Shown: positions 23,563 to 33,441 of the stretch, piece by piece
Layout: every line of letters starts with the position of its first letter
Position numbering within the stretch: the first letter of the stretch is position 1
Assembly (NCBI GenBank): GCA_025890175.1
Contig: JANPYM010000003.1
Span: forward strand, 352,026-416,025
Length of the DNA: 64,000 nucleotides
Source: Ciborinia camelliae
Lineage: Eukaryota > Ascomycota > Leotiomycetes > Helotiales > Sclerotiniaceae
Reading direction: 5' to 3'
Translations under genes and position numbers: made by a program
The notes under the pieces: generated by a model
What the model was told of the DNA's origin: nothing
Databases searched by the model: none
What the model saw: only the letters and a program-made list of their open reading frames with translations

Positions 23563-24494
23563 ATGCCTAGAGTCTTTTTCATTACTGGTACTTCTACCGG
23601 ATTTGGAAACCACCTTGTTCAAGAGGTTATTAACAGGTAAGCTATCATTGGAAAGTAGTACAGAATAGAAACTGATCTCATTAAAGGGGAGATATCGCGG
23701 TTGCAACTGCTCGTAAGCCTGCAACTCTGAAGTTCAAGGGGACAAGTGACAAGGTACTACTTTCTTCGCCACACAAATATGGAGCTCCCTAACAGCAACA
23801 GAACTTTCTGGCTCTCAGACTTGATGTAACTAGTCAATCTGACATTGAGAATTCTTTCCAATCCGCAACCGACAAATTTGGCCACGTCGATGTAGTTATC
23901 AATAATGCAGGATACGGCCTTGGCGGTGTTTTTGAAGAAGTCAGTGAGCAACAAATTCGCACTCAAATGGAGGTAAACTTCTTTGGTCTCCTTTCCGTTA
24001 CCAAAAAAGCAATGGAAGTCATGCGGAAACAAAAGCCATGTGGTGGCCTCATTCAGCAAGTCACTAGTGTTGGAGGTCAAAAAGGTGCACCTTTCTTTAG
24101 CATCTACTGTGCAAGTAAATGGGCCGTCGAGGGTTTTACCGAATCCATCAGTCAGGAAGTGAAGCCAGAATGGAATATCAAGTTCACTTGTGTTGAGCCT
24201 GGTGGATTCCGAACTGATTGGGCTGGTAGATCCATGCAATTTCCCGCGAAGAGACATCCTGCATATGACCATATGAACGTCAAGGAAACCATGGAAAAGA
24301 AAAACGGTACTCAACCTGGGGATCCAAAGAAGGGTGCGAAAGCCATGTATGAGCTTGCTATACTTTCAGATCCACCTTTGAGAGTAGCAGTTGGAAGTGA
24401 TGCGTATAAAGCAATTATGGAGAAGATTGAGGGGTACGAGGAGAATTATAAGAAGTACGAGAAAATCTCGAACAGCTGCGACGTTGATGAATGA
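23563..24494 (+). CDS. Short-chain dehydrogenase/reductase (classical SDR)
   Basis: NAD(P)-dependent oxidoreductase of unknown substrate. Exons 23563-23636, 23687-23753 and 23802-24494 join in phase (introns 50 and 48 bp) to 277 aa. The cofactor glycine motif TGTSTGFG sits at residues 8-15. The structural motif NNAGYG follows at about 86. The catalytic tyrosine/lysine pair is in SIYCASKWAVEGF with a preceding serine in QVTSVGG. A PGGF segment follows, as in classical SDRs. No signal peptide or membrane segment, so cytosolic. The short introns split the Rossmann nucleotide-binding half. It stands alone with no biosynthetic neighbours, so a pathway cannot be assigned. Confidence 0.9.
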
Positions 24495-24986
24495 GCGGTA
24501 GAATACCCCCAATTGCCATTCAATCGAACTGTATCAATAATGTAAATCATACCGTTGTTTCCAGCTGAAATAAGAATATGGTAATCTATGTGATTGGATT
24601 TCTTGGGCCTTTGTATAGGTACATCTGCATCATGCAGCTACCCGCCTTAGCTACCAGCCTTGGCAACATCATGTGCCATCCATGTTCCCCTCCTTCCTAA
24701 ACATCAAATGGACTCTTTCATTGTACCTTTCTTCCACGATCAATGTTCTTGTCTGATGTTCATGTCGGAGATTAAGACACATTTATCCCGATAGGGCAAT
24801 GCAATACCTTCCCGTCTTCGTTTCAGTAAACAAAGTGAAAAGTTTCGGGAACTGGATTCTTAATACTGCAAGATCAGCTATTCTCATTGATTTACCATAC
24901 ACAAAAGAGCCACATTAACTTCCTTCTTCTTTTTATATTTTCCAAAAAACATCGCATTTTGATTTTGTACTTTATTGTCTTCTATC
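24495..24986. other. Intergenic region between SDR and J-like genes
   Basis: About 490 bp with no gene or repeat seen. It holds the SDR 3' end and the promoter of the next gene. Confidence 0.5.
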
Positions 24987-27607
24987 ATGGCGTCAAGTTC
25001 AGGACCCTATGGACTGAACGCGGATTATCCTATAGCAGTTACAGGTCCTTCCCGCTTGACTGAATACGAGATCTATCAAATAGAACAATACGAAGAGGAA
25101 GAGCTATACCAGTTCGAACAATACATCAAGATCATTCAATTTGCTGAAGCTGTGCTCTCCGGAATTCATCCTCGAGTTAAAGTTTTCACTCGATCTGGTC
25201 CTAGAGCATACAGTACATTCGAGGTTAGTTGTATACACAAGAATTGAAACGCATGCTAATATTAGTTGATATTTGCAGCCCCCAAAAGTTCCTAGGATTG
25301 CGCATGTCCAACCAGTAACGACCGAGATTGAAATGGTCGATATTACAGATGGCTTGAATCCTACCCCAAGAGAAGGCAAAAAGAAGCCCCGAAAGAAAAA
25401 GATGGATTATAATTATCCGTTAAAGTTGCCGGAGTATATGCCTGGAAAAATCTTTATGCATGATCCGGGCATGGACTATTATAAGCTCCTGGGACTGGAT
25501 TCATCTGCCTCCGACCAAGACATATATAAGGCCCATGCGGAATTGAGTAAGTCTCTCTATACCCCTTCTTTTCATTCAGACATTTGCTGAAGGAGTTAAG
25601 GACAAACGCACGATACCCAGTCGAATGAAGGGAAATCGAAATGGGAGGGCAAAGATCCAGCAATCTTACGAGATATGGAACAAATTTGGAGCAATATCCA
25701 GTGTGCGTTCGTAATACTATCGGATACCTATAGGAAGTCAAAATACGACTATTGTAGAGCACTGTACCAGAGATACTTTGAGAAGAACCGGGAAAAAGAG
25801 GATGAGGCCACCATTCAAAGTAAACTTCAGTTTGCTGTCTTTCGCGAGGAACTAGTTCGTTCAATAGGAGTACCCCATCCCGACGATCCACCCGAGCCAT
25901 ACAACGAGGACTTCTTTAAAAGAGCTACAAAAGGTATCGTCGTTGAAGAAAAGGACATAAACTTTGAGGCCAACTATTACTGTGATTTGAGATCTCAAGC
26001 AACGAGGTACAAGGTGTGGAATGGAGTCATCGGTAAAGATATCTTCGGACAACTTTTGCGAGACATGGGTGAGATGATAACAATCACCTTTTGAGAGTGG
26101 ACAATTGACTGAATACCTCGCAGGCTACAATTACATCCTTAATTTGAGGCAGGCAAAAAATCAAACGCTTCTCGACAAGGTGCGCTCCGAATGGAACGAA
26201 AAGTTAATCGCTTACATGATACTGAAGGATGAGAAGCTTCGTTCAAAGTATAACAATCATAATCGCAGTCATAAGTTGTATGAAAATTTGCAAAAGGAAT
26301 ATGATGCAATGGAACTCGAGAAAGGGCAAAACTTGCAGTATGTTATTCCCCAGCCGATGGATTACTGCGACAAGAATGGGATTTCTTGCAGGTCTGTCGA
26401 CTTACAGTTACCTTCCAGAGCCAAGGCTTCAATCAACAATGGCAATCCATTTCGAAAGACTCCTAGATTTACGGAGATTCACTCTGAGGAGATATTCTCA
26501 GAAAATGTTGACCATGCCAATCTCGAAGCTAGTGTTTCCGATGAGATGACTGGAGTGGAACAAACTGCAAAAACTAATTCTGCAGTGACTATCGCACCTC
26601 TTGAGGAAGTGGAGGGTATCCCTAAAGTAAATCATGTTGCCATAGCTAACCCTATTCCTAAGTTCATGTCTCAAGCCTTCTCCATTAGTAAACTTTCACT
26701 TCAGAACAAAACCACTAAGAAAAATTCTCAATCATCGACCGGCTCACTCATCTCTACAATACAGCAACGCAAGGTATTTCAGGCTCAGGAAATTCAAGCA
26801 GAACGTGCAGTCGATAAAAAGAAAGCTGAAGAACAACGCCCAATTCAAGCGCAAGGACGGAGTACTACAGCTCCGAAAGAAGTTCGAAATCAACGCCAAG
26901 CCATTCAAGATCAAGCGAGCCAAAAGCTAAGAGGTCAAAAAGCTACCATCCAGAAGCAGATTTACGCACAGCGGGCTGCTGCACAACGTGCAGCTGAGAA
27001 GAGTGCGGCAGTTCAGAAGTCTTTGGGCCTTGAAAAGCCGCCTCCAACTGGTCCTCGGGTCCCATTGGGTCTGGCCCCTCGTATGATGACAACCTCACTC
27101 ATGAAAAGCTCCACCCCTATTTTTCAATTGAATTTACGTCCACAGCCTGGATTGATGATGGGCTCTCCTGCAATGCTGAGTGAGGATGAGCTTACTAAAG
27201 TTGCTGGGTCAGCTTTGCGCCTGCTAGAAAGTAGCGAGCAAGGCCCAGCCAGCAAGAAGCAGAGGGTTGGAGATAGGGAGTGCTGTGGAAAGATGGATAT
27301 TAAAAGAGAGAATGAGAGCTGGGGTAGCGGAAGTGGGAGTACGAGGAAGGGGAATGGTGATGGTGATGAGAAGGATGATGAGCGAGTGGTGAGAGAGGAT
27401 AGGTTGGAGAGTGTTGATCTTAAAGAAGATGGAGAGATATCGGAGGAGGATGGAGAGGAGAGGGGTGGAAAGGGGGTTGAAAAGGGTGGTGGAGAGATTG
27501 AGGTTGAGAAGGAGGATGGCGGCGGGAAGAAGCGCAAGAGAGAAACGGAGTGGGAGAAGCTTCGCAACAAGATGCGCAATGCACGTATCAAGCGGCTCTA
27601 TAAATGA
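24987..27607 (+). CDS. DnaJ-like (degenerate J domain) protein with basic/acidic tail
   Basis: Four exons (24987-25223, 25279-25546, 25601-26068, 26124-27607; introns 55, 54 and 55 bp) join in phase to 818 aa. Residues about 147-220 look like a J domain: helix I DYYKLLGLDSSASDQDIYKAH, then a final helix with ILSDTYRKSKYDYC. The HPD tripeptide that activates Hsp70 is replaced by HDT in RQTHDTQSN, created across the second intron. It may therefore not stimulate Hsp70 in the usual way. A second part with GYNYILNLRQAKN and LRSKYNNHNRSHKLY may be a related helical repeat. The tail is low-complexity: Gln/Ala/Arg-rich, then Glu/Gly/Lys-rich, ending basic (KLRNKMRNARIKRLYK). No signal peptide. Function not recognised. 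Confidence 0.75.
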
Positions 27608-30141
27608 TAATTTATACCTAGGCATGGAGAGGTGGTGGATATAAGTTGGGATGGAGTTGGGAGTAAGCTTGGTGGATTTCGGGACTTTGGGGTAAGCTTT
27701 CGGGAGGGAATATGTTTTTTATGTTTTTAGTGTGTTTAGGTACGCACTCATCGATATGTATATGTGTAAGTGTAGTCATGCCAAATGCGATAATGCGATT
27801 TATATCCAAATACCTACTTTTCAGTGTGTTTTTGAGTTGAAGGGGTGGAATTTAATGTTGTTTTTGAATCTGATGGTAAAGTTATGGATTGATGGATTGA
27901 TAGAATGATGGATTGGTAGAATGATAGGGGGAAATGTGGATTTGGAGGGGAAAATATGGGGAAATGAAGAGATGAGATGAGGTGAGATGAGATGAGACGG
28001 GGTTTATGGGCCGAGAGGTAGGGCATGAAGGGGAAAGGGGGAAGGGGGGCGAGGGAGGGATTTGAGGGGTTAAAGGCCTAGCGTTTGCTTGATGTGTGGG
28101 GGATGGTTTGGGTAGGCTTGATGCGAAAATAAGAAATGTATATTAAAGAACGAACCATAACTTTCGGGGGTTGGGGGCATAGTCATAATGATTTGAAGAT
28201 AAGTTAAAATCCAGATAATATGTCCAACATCAACTCAAAAGTCATATTCCACATAGTTCCATTCCATTACAGCCTACCTACACTATATATCAACGAGCAA
28301 AAGAAAAAGAACATGAAGAATGGGCCAAGCAAAATAGAAAGGAGAAACCGCGCGTTTTGTCGACAAAATATCTGCAGATGGTTTGGTTTGCGGTTTCTTC
28401 TTATTGAATCTTGGTACTCGGTAGGTAGTAAGTAGGCTGTTCCACGATCTATCTCAAACTCGTCTAAATCACTTCAATAGGCCGGGTCAGCCATTTCTTC
28501 TATGGCGAAACCGGCTGGAGAGTTTGCGAGAATAGTTTTCGATTAGATGATTTGAAGAGTGTGGTTAATCATGCATCTATGCTCCGTCCTATTATATTGG
28601 GATTATGTATACGGAATGTCTAGGTTTGATATGGAGATTTATGATTATCTTCTTGTGGTATAATTGAGTTTAGGATTTATATTCTAAGGTACATTGTCCC
28701 ATCATATCAGCCAGCATGAGCGTAGGAGGATATTTTGCTACAATTTTGGAATCAGAAGTCGTATTTTTAGGGGTTTGGATGGATAATTCTGAATTGGTTG
28801 GACTTGTGGTAGACATTGGAGGGTATTTCGTCCTATCATCCAAGGCGTAACATAATTGGATATTGAGCTAATATAAGATTGGAAATATAATTCTCAAAAC
28901 TTGGGATGGATATTGACTTATCAAATGGGAGTGACCTTAAGATAGACATTGGATGGGATATCGCCCCCTTACCAAGTTGGCGCCGGTGAGTGTTAGATAG
29001 TAAGTTCTGATTTGAGATTGGAGAGTCTAGGTTGAAAGATTCTGATGAATAGTGAGTACTATGTTAGTTTTATTATCCAAATTTAAATTCAACTGAAACA
29101 TTTCATGATATCTCCTCCTGTCTCATCCTGGCATTCTAGTCCATACTTGACTCTGGACTCGTCTTGGAGCAGATACTGGCACAGGATTCTACAATGTGAA
29201 GTGTCGGTGGGAGAATGGGAATGAATCTATGATGTGTATTTGATGCTATATTTATTGTGAAACTATTGGAGTGTGTTCTTTCCTTGCATAAGAGAGATAA
29301 AGAGGTACTTTGTACAGTTCGTAGAATTGGAACTAGTGAGGAAAATTCTGATCTTCGAAACTGTTTGAAAAACGTGACGTAAGAACATCGCCCACCCCAG
29401 AGATTCGTTACTCTAAAGATAATCCATTATCCATATGTATACATCCATCAGTGTACCGTTGATGTCGAGAAAGATGCTCGTGTGAAGATTGGAGTAGTCG
29501 GCATACTGACAGCGTACATGGTAACCGCACCACAACTACATTTTTAATATATCCTCATTTCTCATCAAGCCCACGACCGTACAAAGTCCCAAAGGAATGA
29601 CTGATCAGAATTTCTACCGAAAGGGTGTATTGGAAGAAGATATAATGATGCAATTGCTTGAGAAAAGAGGTGCGGATATGGAAGTCACAGAACAGACATT
29701 ATTGTCATACGCGTCACATAGGATCATGAAGTGAAATCGTAGATATGCAATCTGATAAAAGAACTATACTGAAGAGGAAAGGATCCTCTTGGAAAGATCA
29801 CTATTCAATATAGAAGGCGAAATCACAAAATATAATTTTCATATTAGTCGTCGCCAACGATTACATTCTTGTTTGAAATTGAAGCAGATTCTGCGAATCC
29901 ATAAGGTCGAAGCTTTTATTCCAAAATGTAGATAGGTAGGAAGGGGGAGAAGTATTAGCGCAATTCATGTTGGAATAAGATTCATTACGATAAGTTTATT
30001 TCCATTGAAGTTATTATTAGTGGCATAAGTTGACAGCATAAAAAAGACTCAACTTTTCCAACTTTTCCATAAATCAGAGACAAAAGATCACATCGCACTT
30101 AGGCTATCTGAATCCTCAATAATCTCACCCACTTGCTCCGA
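27608..30141. other. 2.5-kb intergenic region
   Basis: AT/GA-rich with GATGGATTGAT repeats (27885-27930) and GATGAGATGAGGTGAGATGAG repeats (27970-28000). Two partly similar blocks containing TAGACATTGGA(G/T)GG lie at about 28812 and 28943. A small ankyrin-like remnant is at 29627-29734. No intact gene seen. Confidence 0.5.
29627..29734 (+). pseudogene. Possible ankyrin-repeat remnant
   Basis: A short frame reads LLEKRGADMEVTEQTLLSYA, matching the ankyrin consensus pattern LLxxGADxxxxxxTxLxxA, then stops at 29732-29734. No start, partner exons or further repeats are evident nearby. It could be a decayed fragment of an ankyrin gene or chance; the pattern is specific enough to note but not to call a gene. 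Confidence 0.3.
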
Positions 30142-32269
30142 CTATTCTTGATAACTCGCCTCAATCATAAGATCACCATTGTTATTAAACTGCGGGTTTT
30201 TGTAAGTAAATGTGCCTCCACCAGGGGCAACAAATCTCGCCGCGTTGTCGAGTTCATTCTGAAGCGCCTGCTGGGCGTCGCCAAACTTGATGTTCTGGAC
30301 TGACTTTATCAGTGAATTCTGTAGGCTTTTCTGGGCATCTGAGCTAATTTCTGACCACCCGGCCGACCCTTTGAATTGCAACGGATCCCAATCAACTTTG
30401 AAACTCTTGGATATGTCGTCGGGCAAATTGAGTGAGATCTTGAGACCTCCACCAGGAACAGCATCAATGGTCATATGTGTGGTCCAGGTCACCCAGATAT
30501 GAATCCTAGTCCACATCAGTCACGTCATGCTGTAGTTCGTTACTGGACTTCAAGATACTCACGTGTAGTCGTATTCCCAATTCATTGGATAAATTGTGCC
30601 AACAGACTGGCATTTAACAAGGATGTTTGTCTTTCCACTGAGATCAACCTTATTGGTACCAGCTAGTGCTTTCATCGTGTTGCTAGTGCTACCTAGACAA
30701 TTCGCCGTTAGATATGTGCCAATAGGTAACAATGCTTGACTCACAATCGATATCCAGTTTTAACCAGCCATCTTCCTTGTGAATATCATGAACAGCCTGT
30801 TCCGACCTGCTGGGATTCCATGACCACTCAAGGGGATTTGAGGAATTAGCATTCCAGTTGTAGACACTTTGATCGCTCACGTGCCCTGGTGCCATTCCAA
30901 TATTCCAACTACATACCATATTACTTGGGATGCTATAATTTGAAACCCAAGCGTACGTATAGTCATTGAAGGTGGGAAGGAGCCTCGGGGTAGAGCTTCG
31001 CAGAAGATATTTGTCCCAGAAAATATCTCGTCCTAGACAGATAGTACCATCCATGCCACTGGAGACGAAGTTACCTGAGTATTCCAAAAGGTCCTTGGGA
31101 AGGCTCTGATGGTCGGTCATTTGCAGATAAATCAGCATATTGTTATCTCCTTTTCCGATTCCTTGTTGGGGCTCGGTTTGCCCGGGGGCAATGTATGGAT
31201 AGGTCTGAAACTTCAACGAGGTTGGTGGAAAAGTTGGAGCATCTCCATTGACTGTTTGTGGCTTTCCTGTCACCAAGCCGTAGGCAATTGTTCGCTTTTG
31301 CCGGTCGCTCATTGCACTGCCGGGGTCAGTCGCATACCATTTGGCAAGTAGGACTGTCAGGTATAGCTTCTGGTCAGTGGTCAATTCCACTCCGTTGAAG
31401 TCACTTGAAGCCTCACTAAATGTATATTTGTTAGCTTATGAAACATCTTAGCAGCCATTCATGCACCGTCGACCTACTTGTATTTGGTAATACTGCTTGC
31501 TGAAATGCATGTTCATTAGCTCAGACTGCGGTAAATTGGATAGGAACAATAATCACCATTGAAGGTGAGATACAAAGAGCTGATGGAGTAATCTCCTGGC
31601 TGTTGAATTGCACCTCTTACTCGCTTATCTTCATCCGAGTCGGGATCGATCACTACTTGACCTATCTCAACGTCGAAAGCGATGGTCCATCCTTTCACAT
31701 CGACGGTAGAACTATGGAAGAATCACACGGTCAGCCATTGCTTCTACGTGTAGCATATTGAGTGAAGACTTACCCATCTATGAAGTTCTCCCAAGTGCCA
31801 GACTTCAGGCGACAGTAATATTCGACCAATGAACGATTATTATCTTTGGTGTCAATTGAGATCTCAGGTTGCCCCACTGTAGCCTGGATACGGCTCACTC
31901 CCGCTAGCTCGGCTTGGACTTGGGTAATTTCAGGAAAATTTGTGACCAATTGACCCACTAGGACATCGCGGAGTCAGTAATTACTTATTGTGAAATGTTT
32001 TGAGGGAAAAGAGTAATTCAATTCAAGTTGCGAATGTATCGGGTTATAGAAGATGAGTCAGTGAATGTGAGATGAGATTGGGAAGGTTTGAATCGAAGAA
32101 CCGATATGCTCACAGGCGCGGTTGATGGCCTTTTGAGATAGTGCAGTGACCTGTCAGTTGTAAGCTTTTTGCACATGCATGTATCGCGGTTGTCCCAGTT
32201 TACCTCAGAGAATCGTCCGGATTTGGTATTGAGAGAGCACTGCAACCTTTTCTGTTGTTCCGTACTCAT
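30142..32269 (-). CDS. Unknown 542-aa protein, possible P47/OrfX-type TULIP relative; partner of divergent gene
   Basis: Eight exons join without a phase break: 32204-32269, 32114-32150, 31774-31957, 31557-31711, 31478-31499 (22-nt micro-exon), 30745-31415, 30563-30692 and 30142-30505. The product is 542 aa, with no signal peptide or membrane segment. Predicted make-up: a short N-terminal helical part, then a largely beta, Trp/Tyr-rich body (VKGWTIAFDVEIGQVVID, FQTYPYIAPGQTEPQ, WTTHMTIDAVPGGGLKISL), an amphipathic helical segment near 480-520 and a beta C-terminus. The alternation of long amphipathic strands with the KSGTW...VKGW segment faintly recalls P47/OrfX-type lipid-binding (TULIP) proteins found beside bacterial toxins; this is a weak pattern judgement. 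It shares a 1.17-kb promoter region with the divergent gene at 33442. No function is proven. Confidence 0.7.
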
Positions 32270-33441
32270 ATTGAGAGTTGAGAGATGGAAATTGAACAAT
32301 TTTAAGAAGAAAAATTGAAAAATTAGAAAATGGGTAGTAAAAGAGGATAGAAGAGGAGGGGTGGAGGAGAAAAAAGAGACAATTTGTTGGGTTTATAGCA
32401 TCCAAAAAGATACGAATCGACCTCCGGATTAGTTTAATCCTAGGAGCAAGAATCCGTATGACGATGACGACGTAGCTGCAGAACCCCAAGGAGAAATACG
32501 AAGGCGAAAGAAAAGTGGCTGAATAACCATCCGTTGCATGTTGGGTGGGTTTGGTAGTTTCCCCGCCTCTTGGTTGGACAAGATAGATAATAAATGAGAT
32601 ACAAAGCGGCTGCAGTAGGTCTAAAAGGGATTCATAGAACACAGAATATAAGAATCATCCTCCAGATTGGTTCTAACCTCAGGAGCAAAGAACCTATATG
32701 AATGACCTCCTCAGGGAAAAACCTGGAGACGACAAGCAAGTAGCTGAATAATCATCAGTTGCATATTGGGTGGGCTTGGTACTAATTTCCCCTCACTGGC
32801 ATCTTGAAGGGACGGGATAATGGAATGAGATGGAATACCTCGAAGCATGTGAAAGAGCCCTGAACAGGATTTAAGGAATTTGAAAAGAAAAGGTAGGAAT
32901 TGATATCCCACCTCAAGGGTTTCAATCCCAGAAGTAGAGATACGCATGGTGTCATGCATATATCCCCGCAATTGAAAGTCTTGGGTGGGTGAGATTTGTA
33001 ATACCTCCCCGCATCGGGGAGGGGCGGCCCCAAGTATCAATGGTACTCCCTTACTTTCCCATCAGTTCGAAGGAATCACGAAATCGAAGAGGCTGGCTCG
33101 AAGAGGTCCCAAGAGTGTCAAAGGGAAATGATCTACACTTTCTTCTGCATATACGAGGTGATATTTTTCCATGTGACGTGACTATGGAAGAGATTACCTC
33201 GATAAGCCCCCCAAAAGGTTTCGAAGGGATTTTCGAAGGGATGTGATTTATCTCTCCTCTTCCTGCACATATGAGGTGATATTTGTGTCTTTTGATCATT
33301 GCAGATGAAATCAATGGCGGTCAGGCTAAATTTCTGCTTCGAGAACCCTTACTTTTATCTCTCCCATTAACATCAAAATGAAACAAAAGAATATAATTCT
33401 ACCTGTGAAGTCACTTTATTAGACGCTACATCTATAACACT
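32270..33441. promoter_or_regulatory. Shared promoter region of the divergent unknown pair, made of diverged repeats
   Basis: 1,172 bp between divergent start codons. It contains three diverged ~230-bp tandem copies (32405-33010) and a further ~100-bp duplication (about 33122-33180 against 33225-33292, both with GAGGTGATATTT and CTTCTGCATAT/CTTCCTGCACAT). A near-palindrome CCCCGCATCGGGG lies at about 33007-33019. Confidence 0.6.
32405..33010. repeat. Three diverged ~230-bp tandem repeats
   Basis: Copies start near 32405, 32650 and 32895. Shared blocks include GGAGCAA(A)GAA, GCTGAATAA(C/T)CATC(C/A)GTTGCAT(G/A)TTGGGTGGG, and AATGAGAT. The third copy is truncated and most diverged. Differences include many indels, so this is not simply RIP. 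Confidence 0.7.
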
